Below, in pieces: positions 8,740 through 16,954 of a stretch of DNA of 64,000 nucleotides (within the stretch, counting starts at the first letter, position 1; every line of letters starts with the position of its first letter). A model generated the notes under the pieces. That model was not told the DNA's origin. It saw nothing but the letters and a program-made list of their open reading frames with translations, and ran no database searches. The DNA comes from Flagellimonas beolgyonensis. Lineage in GTDB: Bacteria > Bacteroidota > Bacteroidia > Flavobacteriales > Flavobacteriaceae. The translations under genes and the position numbers were made by a program. The stretch covers positions 560,179 to 624,178 of the forward strand of contig NZ_RZMY01000006.1 of NCBI RefSeq assembly GCF_003992615.1. The letters run 5' to 3'.

Positions 8740-9147
8740 AAAACTCTGGATGGCTAGGTCGTAGCTCTGTAGACCAAAGCCCAAGATAACCCCTTTGGCA
8801 CCCGGTGAAATATAGGAAACATGCCTGTACGCTTCACGCTGATGGGTATTGGAGATATGCACCTCCACAACCGGCGTGTCAATGGCTTTAACCGCATCGC
8901 CAATGCCAACAGAGGTATGGGTGTATGCGGCGGCATTGAGGATAATCCCATCATATTCGAACCCGACATCTTGAAGCTTTCCGATAAGTTCCCCTTCTAT
9001 GTTGGACTGAAAGTAGTGCAGTTCCACTTGCGGGAATTTGGACTGAAGTGTGGCAAAATAGTCTTCAAACGAAGTGCTGCCATATACTTCAGGTTCCCTT
9101 TTTCCCAAAAGATTCAAATTGGGTCCATTAATGATGATGATTTTCAT
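8731..9147 (-). CDS. aroQ: Type II 3-dehydroquinate dehydratase
   Basis: The 138-residue enzyme performs the third step of the shikimate pathway. It has the family opening IIINGPNLNLLG, catalytic Tyr22 (VYGSTSF), Asn71 in LNAAAYTHTS, and the His97/Arg108 region (VEVHISNTHQREAYRH). Length is typical of the small dodecameric class. Upstream, TATTTTTA ends 4 bases before the ATG, one mismatch from a -7 box, so a leaderless message is possible. Its 3' end overlaps the DUF3817 gene by 9 bases. In Flavobacteriia aroQ often neighbours xerD, which is also nearby here. Confidence 0.95.
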   Translation of the reverse strand: MKIIIINGPNLNLLGKREPEVYGSTSFEDYFATLQSKFPQVELHYFQSNIEGELIGKLQDVGFEYDGIILNAAAYTHTSVGIGDAVKAIDTPVVEVHISNTHQREAYRHVSYISPGAKGVILGFGLQSYDLAIQSFLG

Positions 9148-9162
9148 GCGCTAAAAATACAA

Positions 9163-9193
9163 TAAAAACAAAAGGACGGGCAAACCCCGTCCT
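9163..9193 (-). terminator. Terminator of the 9216-9677 gene
   Basis: Read on the minus strand, AGGACGGG and its complement form an 8-base-pair stem with a short loop (about 9173-9193), followed by a T-rich tail. It lies just after the stop of the 153-residue barrel protein and before aroQ. Confidence 0.8.
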
Positions 9194-9215
9194 GTAATAA
9201 ACAATATTGTACAGT

Positions 9216-9677
9216 TTAGTCTATGGCAAACTGCAGTCCAAATCCGAATGCGGCCACCTGATTGTCCCCAACATCGCTCAACACAATGGAAGGGCGCCAA
9301 TCAAAATTCAGCACCAACGGAACACCATCCACTTTAAAGTCGATACCCAAATGGGGCCTTAAGGCAAAAATATTATCAAAGTCCTTAATAAAAATAATGC
9401 TTGGACCAATCCCGGCATACCATCGCAAGCCTCTAGCACCTACAAATTGTTTGTGATAGGAATACAGAAACGTCACAATGGTAGCATTGTCCTCGAATCC
9501 CAGATCGGCCTGCCCCACATGATTATCTGAGAAGAAGTATTTCCCGGTGGCCCCAAAAAAGGTAGCTTCATCGTACAGGTCGATTCCCAAACCCAAAGCA
9601 GCCCTGTAGTTGGTTTGAGCCTTCACGGCCACATTACCCAATAGGACAATTGCAATAGCAAAAAGTAATTTTTTCAT
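9216..9677 (-). CDS. Small secreted beta-barrel-like protein
   Basis: The 153-residue product begins with a signal peptide cleaved near KAQ (residues 19-21). The rest alternates polar and aromatic residues in short strands (YYRAALGLGIDL-like start, WYAGIGPSIIFI, AFGFGLQFAID) with glycine-rich turns, as in small outer-membrane barrels. No precise family is recognised. It is preceded on the same strand by another barrel-like gene 76 bases upstream and has its own terminator. Confidence 0.72.
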   Translation of the reverse strand: MKKLLFAIAIVLLGNVAVKAQTNYRAALGLGIDLYDEATFFGATGKYFFSDNHVGQADLGFEDNATIVTFLYSYHKQFVGARGLRWYAGIGPSIIFIKDFDNIFALRPHLGIDFKVDGVPLVLNFDWRPSIVLSDVGDNQVAAFGFGLQFAID

Positions 9678-9753
9678 TTTACGTGTGATTAATGGTTAAT
9701 ATTCATGGTTTCAACTGCTAAGAATTGGGGTTATGAACAGTTAACTTTTAATC

Positions 9754-10281
9754 TTAGAACAAAAACAGTAGGCCCAAAGCCGCAATGGAAAAGCTTTCCC
9801 CATCATTGTTGATGTTTATATAGGAAACATTCAATTCCGTATTACCCGAAATGTTATAGCCAATTACAGGCCTCCAATAAAATCCCCCATCATTTCCCTC
9901 ATTTACTCCAACAGCATAACCGACATCGGCACCCAGCTTAAAATTATACGTCGGATACAATCGCACTGCGGCAGCAACTGGAATTACTTGGTAATTATCG
10001 AAGCTACCTTCAATGGTTATATCGCCTACAGTAGCAGAATCCGTCTCACCAAAAGCATTGATAAAACCCGTAGCAATACCGACATCAAAAAGTTCGGACA
10101 CCCCCCAATGGAAAGCCACATCCACACCCAAAGCAATTTTGGAAAAATCAGATAGATCACCCATGGGAATACCGGCCATTACACCAACTTTAGTACTACT
10201 TCTATCCACATATTGGGCAGTTACAGAGATGCAAAAGGCAAATACTGCCAAAACGGAAAAAATAATTCTCTTTTTATTCAT
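9754..10281 (-). CDS. Small outer-membrane beta-barrel protein
   Basis: The 175-residue product has a signal peptide ending near VTAQ (residues 20-23), then repeated amphipathic strands such as KVGVMAGIPMGDL and FKLGADVGYAVGVNEG, and ends in a strand closing with a terminal phenylalanine (ALGLLFLF), typical of proteins inserted by the BAM complex. Function is unknown. It may share a transcript with the next barrel gene. The upstream 238-base gap shared with xerD holds a weak dyad GGTCA-TT-TGACC at 10437-10448. Confidence 0.75.
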   Translation of the reverse strand: MNKKRIIFSVLAVFAFCISVTAQYVDRSSTKVGVMAGIPMGDLSDFSKIALGVDVAFHWGVSELFDVGIATGFINAFGETDSATVGDITIEGSFDNYQVIPVAAAVRLYPTYNFKLGADVGYAVGVNEGNDGGFYWRPVIGYNISGNTELNVSYININNDGESFSIAALGLLFLF

Positions 10282-10507
10282 TGTTAAGATTTTATTAAAA
10301 CCTAACGCTCCGTATTGGGTTATAGTGCCTACCGCCCCCTCAAATTTGACCTGAACTTTGGTGTTTTAATACCCAACAAACATCTTCTTTCAATCAATTG
10401 GGGCGAAAATTATCCATTCCAAAATGGAAATGAACCGGTCATTTGACCAAAGCCCATTTTGAATTGACCAATGCATTTTCAAACCAATTTCCAAAGCCAT
10501 TTGTAGC

Positions 10508-10515
10508 TATATTTG
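10508..10515 (+). promoter_or_regulatory. -7 box TATATTTG of xerD
   Basis: This is an exact TAnnTTTG box ending 4 bases before the xerD ATG. If used, transcription would begin at or next to the start codon, giving a leaderless message. No clear -33 TTTG is seen at the right distance. Confidence 0.5.
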
Positions 10516-10519
10516 GCTT

Positions 10520-11416
10520 ATGAATTGGCATCAGGCAATAGGCGATTACCAAAATTATCTGAAGATTGAACGAGGTCTTTCCAAAAACACGATCACCAAT
10601 TATTCGCTGGATTTGGAAAAGTTGGTCGGCTTTTTGGAGGAAAAAGAAATTAATGCGAAGCCCGAGCAGATTGACAAGGAAACCATACAACAATTTGTGT
10701 ATGAGGTGGCCAAAACCATGAACCCACGATCGCAGGCACGTATCATATCGGGATTAAAAGGTTTTTTCAACTACCTCGTTTTTGAGGATTATCGGCAAGA
10801 CAATCCCTTGGACCTGATCGAGACGCCAAAAATTGGACGCAAATTACCGGACACCCTTTCGGTGGATGAAATCAACCAGCTGATCGGTGCCATAGATCTC
10901 TCCCGCGATGAAGGCGAACGAAATCGGGCCATTTTGGAAACCCTGTACGGCTGTGGTCTCCGGGTTTCGGAATTGATCAATCTCAGACTGTCCGACCTGT
11001 ATTTTGAGGAGGATTTTATCTTGGTTACGGGCAAGGGCAACAAACAGCGGTTTGTTCCCATCAGCGATATCAATAAAAAATATATCAATATCTATCGAAA
11101 AGAGGTTCGGGTACATCTGGCCATACAAAAAGACCATGAAGATTTTGTATTCCTCAACCGAAGGGGCAAACAACTCACCCGGGCGATGATCTTTACCATC
11201 ATTAAACAATTGGCGGAAAAAATTGGATTGCAAAAGAACATCAGTCCACATACCTTTCGGCACTCCTTTGCCACCCATTTATTGGAAAACGGGGCCGATC
11301 TGCGTGCCATTCAACAAATGTTGGGCCATGAAAGCATTACCACCACCGAGGTGTACATGCATGTGAACCGCAAACATTTAACGAAAGTCTTGAACGATTT
11401 CCACCCAAGAAAATAA
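10520..11416 (+). CDS. xerD: Site-specific tyrosine recombinase XerD
   Basis: The 298-residue recombinase resolves chromosome dimers at dif with a XerC partner and FtsK. The N-terminal SAM-like core-binding domain covers about 1-90 and the catalytic domain 110-295. All catalytic residues are visible: R148 (GLRVSEL), K172 (GKGNKQR), H244 and R247 (HTFRHS), H270 (LGHES) and nucleophile Y279 (TEVYMHV). Full length and the absence of att-like repeats or cargo genes argue for the housekeeping enzyme, not an integrase. The convergent ndh gene ends 1 base away. Confidence 0.92.
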   Translation: MNWHQAIGDYQNYLKIERGLSKNTITNYSLDLEKLVGFLEEKEINAKPEQIDKETIQQFVYEVAKTMNPRSQARIISGLKGFFNYLVFEDYRQDNPLDLIETPKIGRKLPDTLSVDEINQLIGAIDLSRDEGERNRAILETLYGCGLRVSELINLRLSDLYFEEDFILVTGKGNKQRFVPISDINKKYINIYRKEVRVHLAIQKDHEDFVFLNRRGKQLTRAMIFTIIKQLAEKIGLQKNISPHTFRHSFATHLLENGADLRAIQQMLGHESITTTEVYMHVNRKHLTKVLNDFHPRK

Positions 11417-11417
11417 A

Positions 11418-12725
11418 TCAATCCTGCATCAGACCCCGGCGATCGACGCGATTTTGCTTTTTGAAGGGTCGGATAATCAAGCGGGCCTCACGATCAAATC
11501 GCACATAATTGTAAACCCAATTGATGAACACCACTACCCTGTTGCGGAAGCCAATCAAAAAATAGAGGTGCACAAACATCCACACGAACCACGCAAAAAC
11601 GCCTTGGAACTTGAACTTGGGCAAATCGACAACAGCCTTGTTTCGACCAACGGTCGCCATGCTCCCTTTATCCTTGTACTTGAAGGGTTTCATGGGTTTT
11701 TCATCAAGAAGACGCACTAGGTTATCCCCAAGATTTCGGCCTTGTTGGATCGCCGGCTGTGCCATCATCGGATGTCCATTTGGAAACTCCTCGGATTCCA
11801 TCTGGGCCACATCACCAATGGCAAATATTTCCTCAAACCCTTCCACTTGATGAAATTGGTTCACCTTCAATCGGTTGCCCCGACAAAGGATTTCCTTGGC
11901 ATCCAATCCTTTGATGCCAACTGCTTGCACACCTGCTGCCCAAACCAAGGTATAGGTGTCAAAAATGGTATTTGTGTTGGTGGTCACCCGTTTACCATCA
12001 TATTCGGCAACACGGATATTTTTCCAGACATTGACTCCAAGCCCCTCCAAAAATTGCTCCGCTTTTCTGGAGGCCACTTCACTCATGGCAGGCAGCAAAC
12101 GGTCCCCGGCCTGCACCAAATTGATCTGTGCCCTTCGCGTATCCAGATCGGGGTAGTCTTTTGGTAAAATCCCCTTTTTGATCTCCGCCAACGCCCCTGC
12201 CAATTCCACTCCAGTAGGTCCACCGCCCACAATGACAAAGTTCATGAGAGCATCGCGTTCGTGAAGGTCGTCGGTTAAAAGGGCTTGTTCGAAATTTTCA
12301 AGAATCAGGCTTCGAAGGTTCAGGGACTGGGGTATGGTCTTCATCGCCATCCCCATGGTTTCAATGCCTTTGTTTCCAAAAAAGTTGGTTTCCGACCCAG
12401 TGGCCAAAATCAGATAGTCATAGGAAATTTCTCCGATATTGGTCAATACCCTTTTGCCTTTGGTATCAATCTCCTCTACATTGGCCAACCTGAAGTAGAA
12501 GTTGGGATAGCCCTGCAACACTTTTCGAATGGGATAGGCAATGGAATCTGGTTCCAACCCACCTGTGGAAACTTGGTAAAGCAATGGCTGGAAGTTATGG
12601 TAGTTGTGCTTGTCCAGCAAAACGACCTGGGCATCTTTGTTTCTTAATTTTTTGGCCATGGCAATACCGCCAAAGCCCCCTCCTATAATGACAAATCTAG
12701 GGAAACTTGATTGTGGAATATTCAT
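11418..12725 (-). CDS. ndh: Type II NADH:quinone oxidoreductase (NDH-2)
   Basis: This 435-residue flavoprotein passes electrons from NADH to menaquinone without pumping protons. The FAD motif VIIGGGFGG lies near residues 12-20 and the NADH motif VIVGGGPTGVELAG near 165-178. A C-terminal hydrophobic stretch (FAWFVWMFVHLYFLIGF region) would anchor it to the membrane. The start MNIPQSSFPR was preferred because it matches the family; a second candidate ATG is at 12734 (MSSMNIPQ). A TAAATTTG box ends 5 bases before that second ATG, so the two starts correspond to leaderless or very short-leader translation. Confidence 0.92.
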   Translation of the reverse strand: MNIPQSSFPRFVIIGGGFGGIAMAKKLRNKDAQVVLLDKHNYHNFQPLLYQVSTGGLEPDSIAYPIRKVLQGYPNFYFRLANVEEIDTKGKRVLTNIGEISYDYLILATGSETNFFGNKGIETMGMAMKTIPQSLNLRSLILENFEQALLTDDLHERDALMNFVIVGGGPTGVELAGALAEIKKGILPKDYPDLDTRRAQINLVQAGDRLLPAMSEVASRKAEQFLEGLGVNVWKNIRVAEYDGKRVTTNTNTIFDTYTLVWAAGVQAVGIKGLDAKEILCRGNRLKVNQFHQVEGFEEIFAIGDVAQMESEEFPNGHPMMAQPAIQQGRNLGDNLVRLLDEKPMKPFKYKDKGSMATVGRNKAVVDLPKFKFQGVFAWFVWMFVHLYFLIGFRNRVVVFINWVYNYVRFDREARLIIRPFKKQNRVDRRGLMQD

Positions 12726-12739
12726 GCTCGACATGTGTG

Positions 12740-12747
12740 CAAATTTA
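12740..12747 (-). promoter_or_regulatory. -7 box TAAATTTG of ndh
   Basis: An exact TAnnTTTG match on the minus strand lies 5 bases before the upstream candidate ATG and 14 bases before the preferred one. No good -33 match was found. Confidence 0.5.
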
Positions 12748-12825
12748 CGCAATACGCGGTTGGTGATACTATTTTGGGGTAGGTTTTTTAGTATCTTTAA
12801 AACCTAACTCAAAAATAACCTTACA

Positions 12826-14253
12826 ATGAAAAAATTTCTCCCATTGGGAGCCCTGTTACTTCTTGGGGCTTCTTCCCTTGTGGCTCAAAAAAGCAAGGAG
12901 GACGTAATGAAGGCGCTTGATTCCAAAGCAGAAACCTACGGCACCATCGCCCATACCATTTGGGACTATGCCGAAATGGGCTATTTGGAAGAACAAAGTT
13001 CCGCCTTGTTGCAGGAAACCCTTGCAGAAGAAGGCTTCACCATAACCAAAGGCATTGCCGGTATCCCAACCGCCTTTAAGGCGGAATATGGATCGGGCTA
13101 CCCTGTAATCGCCATTTTGGGAGAATTTGATGCCCTACCGGGATTATCCCAACAAGCCGTACCTGAAAAACAATCCGCTGGAAAAGCTGCCGGCCATGCC
13201 TGTGGCCACCATTTGTTTGGAACGGCCTCTTCCGCTGCGGCCATTTCCGTAAAGGATTGGATGACAGCCAATAAAATCAAAGGCACCATCCGTTTTTATG
13301 GCTGTCCTGCCGAGGAAGGTGGTTCCGGAAAAGTATATATGGTTCGGGAAGGTGTTTTTGATGATGTGGACGTGGCGCTGCATTGGCATCCAGGATCCGC
13401 AAATGCGGCCAGTGCAGGTGCAGCCTTGGCCAACAAATCAGCTAAATTCCGATTCCATGGAATTTCCGCACATGCCGCTGGTGCCCCAGATAAAGGGCGT
13501 TCCGCGTTGGATGGTGTGGAATCCATGAACATAATGGTGAACATGATGCGGGAACACATCCCACAAGATGCACGTATCCATTATGTAATCACCGATGGTG
13601 GCAAGGCACCCAATGTGGTTCCCGATTTTGCTGAAGTTTATTACTACGCTAGACACGGAAGCCGCGATGTGGTTGTCGATATTTTTGACCGTATCGTAAA
13701 AGCAGCCGAAGGCGCGGCCCTTGGAACAGGTACCACCATGGATTATGAAATGATCGGGGGAACCCACGAATTATTGCCCAACCTTACCGTTCAAAAAATA
13801 ATGTACGATAATTTGGTGAAAGTGGGTGGTGTAAGTTACAATGAAGAAGAGAAGGCTTTTGCTGAAAAGATTTCAAAAACATTGGGCAAAGAAACATTGG
13901 ATTTGGCTACCGCCGAAAACATTCAACCTTATAAGGAAACTGCACGGGCCTACGGTTCCACCGATGTGGGCGATGTAAGTTATACCGTCCCCACTGCTGG
14001 ATTGGGAACTGCTACTTGGGTACCCGGAACACCAGCCCATAGCTGGCAAGCTGTAGCTGCCGGTGGTATGAGCATTGGCACAAAGGGTATGATGGTTGCT
14101 GCAAAAACCTTGGCCCTAACTGCCATGGATATATTTAAAAATCCAAAAACCGTTGAAGCTGCCAAAGCCGAATTGGAAGAACGACGCGGAAAGGACTTTA
14201 AATACGTTCCCATGTTGGGCAACAGACCACCAGCGTTGGATTACCGCAAATAG
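12826..14253 (+). CDS. Secreted M20 amidohydrolase, AbgB-like
   Basis: The 475-residue product belongs to the M20D group that includes aminobenzoyl-glutamate hydrolase subunit B. Metal-site motifs are GHACGHH (123-129), PAEEGG with E163/E164, and HWHPG (186-190); a dimerisation lid domain (HAAGAPDKGRSALDGVE) follows. Unlike E. coli AbgB it starts with a clear signal peptide ending near LVAQ (18-21), so it should act in the periplasm or outside. The substrate is probably an N-acyl amino acid or dipeptide. It is divergent from ndh and has no AbgA-like partner nearby. A weak TATCTTTA box is at 12792-12799. Confidence 0.88.
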   Translation: MKKFLPLGALLLLGASSLVAQKSKEDVMKALDSKAETYGTIAHTIWDYAEMGYLEEQSSALLQETLAEEGFTITKGIAGIPTAFKAEYGSGYPVIAILGEFDALPGLSQQAVPEKQSAGKAAGHACGHHLFGTASSAAAISVKDWMTANKIKGTIRFYGCPAEEGGSGKVYMVREGVFDDVDVALHWHPGSANAASAGAALANKSAKFRFHGISAHAAGAPDKGRSALDGVESMNIMVNMMREHIPQDARIHYVITDGGKAPNVVPDFAEVYYYARHGSRDVVVDIFDRIVKAAEGAALGTGTTMDYEMIGGTHELLPNLTVQKIMYDNLVKVGGVSYNEEEKAFAEKISKTLGKETLDLATAENIQPYKETARAYGSTDVGDVSYTVPTAGLGTATWVPGTPAHSWQAVAAGGMSIGTKGMMVAAKTLALTAMDIFKNPKTVEAAKAELEERRGKDFKYVPMLGNRPPALDYRK

Positions 14254-14293
14254 TTTTATTGGACAGTGTAACAAATTCAACTTTATTCATACC

Positions 14294-14320
14294 AATAAGG
14301 TAAACTTACCAACCTTTATT
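14294..14320 (+). promoter_or_regulatory. Nested dyad before the ECF sigma factor gene
   Basis: GGTAA-AC-TTACC (14299-14310) is flanked by AATAAGG (14294) and CCTTTATT (ending 14320), which nearly pair with one another. It ends 1 base before the GTG start, so it could be an operator or a translation-limiting hairpin. Function is inferred from position. Confidence 0.35.
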
Positions 14321-14321
14321 A

Positions 14322-14816
14322 GTGAACAAAGAACTGGAACATCGTTTTGTGACGGAACTTGAGAACAATCAAAACATTGTTCATAAGGTGTGCAGTCTGT
14401 ATACCAACGACAAGGATTCCCATAACGATTTGTTCCAGGAAATTACAATACAACTTTGGAAAGCATACCCAAAGTTTCGGGGCGATGCCAAGTTCAGCAC
14501 ATGGATGTACCGTGTGGCCCTGAACACTGCGATCACGTTGTACAGAAAATCCAAAAAAAGGGTGCAGACCCAGGATTATGACTCGGTCATCTATAAAATT
14601 AAGGCCAAAGATTATGACGATACCGAGGAAAAACAGCTCAAGCTGATGTACGATGCGATCAAACAGTTGGGCGATATCGACAAGGCATTGGTATTTCTGT
14701 ACCTTGAAGACAAGGACTATACCGAGATAGCCGAAACTTTGGGTATTTCCGAAGTAAATGCAAGGGTGAAGATGAACCGAGTGAAGAACAAGTTAAGAAC
14801 CATACTAAATCCGTAG
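14322..14816 (+). CDS. ECF-type RNA polymerase sigma factor
   Basis: The 164-residue protein has sigma region 2 at about 20-90 (DLFQEITIQLWKAYPKFRG and FSTWMYRVALNTAI) and region 4 at about 110-160 (DYTEIAETLGISEVNARVKMNRVKNKL). It starts with GTG; no upstream ATG exists in frame. The next gene begins 2 bases after its stop and encodes a membrane protein, an arrangement typical of an ECF sigma factor with its membrane-bound regulator. The promoter class it recognises cannot be told from the sequence. Confidence 0.93.
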   Translation: MNKELEHRFVTELENNQNIVHKVCSLYTNDKDSHNDLFQEITIQLWKAYPKFRGDAKFSTWMYRVALNTAITLYRKSKKRVQTQDYDSVIYKIKAKDYDDTEEKQLKLMYDAIKQLGDIDKALVFLYLEDKDYTEIAETLGISEVNARVKMNRVKNKLRTILNP

Positions 14817-14818
14817 TT

Positions 14819-15463
14819 ATGATGGATGAACTGGAGCTTTTGAAAAAAGACTGGCAAAAAAGGGAAGCGAACCTTCCCAAATTGTCCTATGAACAAATCT
14901 ATAAGATGATCTGGAAAAAATCATCTTCCATCGTCAAATGGATATTTTACATCAGTATTATTGAATTTGTGTTTTGGGCGGGCATCAATCTTATTTTCAA
15001 TGATCCAGAATCCATACAAGAGCTGAAAGACCTCCACATCCATAAAGTAATCATGGTGCTGAATTTTATCAATTATGGCATCATACTGTACTTCATTTTT
15101 AAGTTCTATACCAATTACCGAAAGATTTCCTTCACCGATTCTTCCAAGAAATTGATGAAGACCATTCTGGGTGTCAAGCGGACCGTTACCCAATATGTTT
15201 GGTTCAACCTGATCATCTTTACCACCTATTTGATCATCAACATGTACGGAGTGCTCCTATACGGTCCCGAAGGCAAGGAAATTGTGGAAGCGGCAGCGCA
15301 TAATGGCAATGCCACTGCTTTTTGGGCCATGGTGATTGGAATTTCCATAGTCTTTACCGCCGTGATCCTTTTCTTGATCTGGCTGTTCTATAAGCTGTTA
15401 TATGGAATTTTGCTTAAAAGGCTCCGACAGAACTACAATGATCTGAAAAAGTTGGAAGTCTAA
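14819..15463 (+). CDS. Multi-pass membrane protein, candidate partner of the ECF sigma factor
   Basis: The 214-residue protein starts with a charged cytoplasmic segment (about 1-37), followed by about four membrane segments (near 40-58, 75-95, 125-145 and 172-200). It has no recognised anti-sigma zinc motif (HxxxCxxC). Its 2-base spacing from the sigma gene and the cytoplasmic N-terminus suggest it restrains or senses for that sigma factor; this is inference from context. Two ATG codons in a row (14819 and 14822) are possible starts. Its 3' end overlaps the convergent acyltransferase gene by 4 bases. Confidence 0.75.
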   Translation: MMDELELLKKDWQKREANLPKLSYEQIYKMIWKKSSSIVKWIFYISIIEFVFWAGINLIFNDPESIQELKDLHIHKVIMVLNFINYGIILYFIFKFYTNYRKISFTDSSKKLMKTILGVKRTVTQYVWFNLIIFTTYLIINMYGVLLYGPEGKEIVEAAAHNGNATAFWAMVIGISIVFTAVILFLIWLFYKLLYGILLKRLRQNYNDLKKLEV

Positions 15464-16272
15464 TTTCCCTTGTAGCTGTAACGCCTTTTTTGGTTTTCCT
15501 CTTCGTAAGCCAACAATTCTTCTTTTGGAATAACCTTTAGGAATGACGGATGTTGCTCAATGGCATATTCCAATTTTTCCAAGATGGCCTCAATGGATTC
15601 GTTATCGTAGTCAATATCCAAAGGTTCCTTGATGTGCATGGATTGCAGAATACCCTTCTTTTTTACACGAAGTCCTTTTTTATCGAAAGATCGTCTAAAT
15701 CCGTCGATTACAACCGGGACCACAACGGGCTTGTATTTTTTGATGATGTGGGCCGTACCTTTTCGCAACGGTTTCCAAGGTGTAGTGGTACCTTGGGGGA
15801 ACGTGATTACCCAGCCATCGTCCAAGGCTTTCCCAATGTTGGATATATCACTGAATTTCACCTGTCGATTCACCTCCTGCCCATCGGCACGCCAAGTACG
15901 CTCTATACTAATGGACCCCGCGTAGGCCAAAATCTTGGTGAGCAGACTCTTTTTCATGGTTTCCTTGGCCGCCACATAGTAAATATTCAATTTGGGATTC
16001 CAGAGATAGCCAAGGTTTTTAATGGAATCGTCCCGACCCTTCAAACTGGCATTGAACACATGGAACATGGCCACCACATCGGCAAAATAGGTTTGGTGGT
16101 TGCTTACAAAGAGTACATTGTTCTCTGGAAGGTCCCTGATGATCTGGGAGCCCTCAATTTCCAACGTATTGAACCCTTTGTATCGCTGATGCGTCATCAT
16201 CCCGGCGATTCGAATCAGCCAACGTTTCAAAAACAAAATATGGCCAAACGGATTTTTCTTGAACAGACCCAT
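15460..16272 (-). CDS. PlsC-type 1-acyl-glycerol-3-phosphate acyltransferase family protein
   Basis: The 270-residue protein matches the LPLAT/PlsC fold. Motif I reads NHQTYFAD (58-65), so five residues instead of four separate His59 from Asp65, and motif III reads FPQGT (158-162) where most members have FPEGT. The first gene-product helix (ILFLKRWLIRIAGMM) is amphipathic and may dock on the membrane. It could acylate lysophosphatidic acid or a related lyso-lipid; the altered motifs leave substrate and activity open. A TAAATTTG box is 17 bases upstream. Confidence 0.82.
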   Translation of the reverse strand: MGLFKKNPFGHILFLKRWLIRIAGMMTHQRYKGFNTLEIEGSQIIRDLPENNVLFVSNHQTYFADVVAMFHVFNASLKGRDDSIKNLGYLWNPKLNIYYVAAKETMKKSLLTKILAYAGSISIERTWRADGQEVNRQVKFSDISNIGKALDDGWVITFPQGTTTPWKPLRKGTAHIIKKYKPVVVPVVIDGFRRSFDKKGLRVKKKGILQSMHIKEPLDIDYDNESIEAILEKLEYAIEQHPSFLKVIPKEELLAYEEENQKRRYSYKGN

Positions 16273-16289
16273 AAACGAAAGATTGACTG

Positions 16290-16297
16290 CAAATTTA
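16290..16297 (-). promoter_or_regulatory. -7 box TAAATTTG of the acyltransferase gene
   Basis: This is an exact TAnnTTTG match on the minus strand, 17 bases before the ATG, giving a leader of around 10 bases. The -33 region would overlap the end of the Nudix gene and has no clear TTTG. Confidence 0.45.
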
Positions 16298-16308
16298 CAA
16301 AATAGCCG

Positions 16309-16950
16309 TTAAAGCGCTTGCTGTAAAAGTTCCCTGATTTCACTCAACATCATGGCTGTGGCACCCCAAACGGTGTAACCATTTAATCTATAAGCAGGTA
16401 CGTTAATATTTTTCGCATAGGAAGTGCTCAATTGTTCCATGATCAAGTTGCCTTCATCCAAAAATTCCATCAAATTGACCTCAACAATACGTTCCACTTC
16501 CTGTTCTTCACGCACAAAAGGTTGCGGATTTGGATACAGCCCCATGAAAGGACGCACCAAAAAATTGCTGGGCGGGATGTACACCTCGCTCAACTCCTTG
16601 ATCACTTCAATGGCGCTCGGCTCCACACCCACTTCTTCGTGGGTTTCCCTCAAAGCGGTTTCCAATAGGTCTTTATCGGTTAGTTCCTCTTTTCCGCCAG
16701 GGAAGGCAATTTGGTTGGAATGGACACCTTCATAAGCCTTTCTCAAGATCAAAAGCAACCGGGTCTTCTCCTGAAAGTCGGGATAAAAAAGGGCCATGAC
16801 CCCTGCACGCTTCGGATTCACATCGGTAATCTTGTTCTCCTTCAACCATTGTATCCGAAGTTCCGGGGACATTTTATGATGGGAATACTCCCCAGGAAGT
16901 GGCAGATTTTTTAATTTTAAAGCGAGTTCGTAAAATTCTTTAAAATCCAT
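16309..16950 (-). CDS. Nudix hydrolase, probable CoA pyrophosphatase (NudL-like)
   Basis: The 213-residue protein carries a Nudix box at about 85-109 (GGKEELTDKD then REthEEVGV) within the NudL-type context SNQIAFPGGK, which points to cleavage of CoA and derivatives to 4'-phosphopantetheine. Starting at the ATG complementary to 16948-16950 removes an unrelated 71-residue extension that would run antisense through the neighbouring gene. The cyclophilin gene starts only 4 bases away in the opposite direction, so each promoter must lie inside the other's coding sequence. Confidence 0.88.
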   Translation of the reverse strand: MDFKEFYELALKLKNLPLPGEYSHHKMSPELRIQWLKENKITDVNPKRAGVMALFYPDFQEKTRLLLILRKAYEGVHSNQIAFPGGKEELTDKDLLETALRETHEEVGVEPSAIEVIKELSEVYIPPSNFLVRPFMGLYPNPQPFVREEQEVERIVEVNLMEFLDEGNLIMEQLSTSYAKNINVPAYRLNGYTVWGATAMMLSEIRELLQQAL

Positions 16951-16954
16951 ACTG

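Noticed and set aside
10520..11416. Tyrosine recombinase as the integrase of a mobile element
   Set aside because: It is a full-length XerD next to housekeeping genes, with no flanking repeats, tRNA target or cargo.
11418..12752. Longer start of NDH-2 at 12752
   Set aside because: A TAAATTTG promoter box lies at 12740-12747, downstream of that ATG, so the message would not include it.
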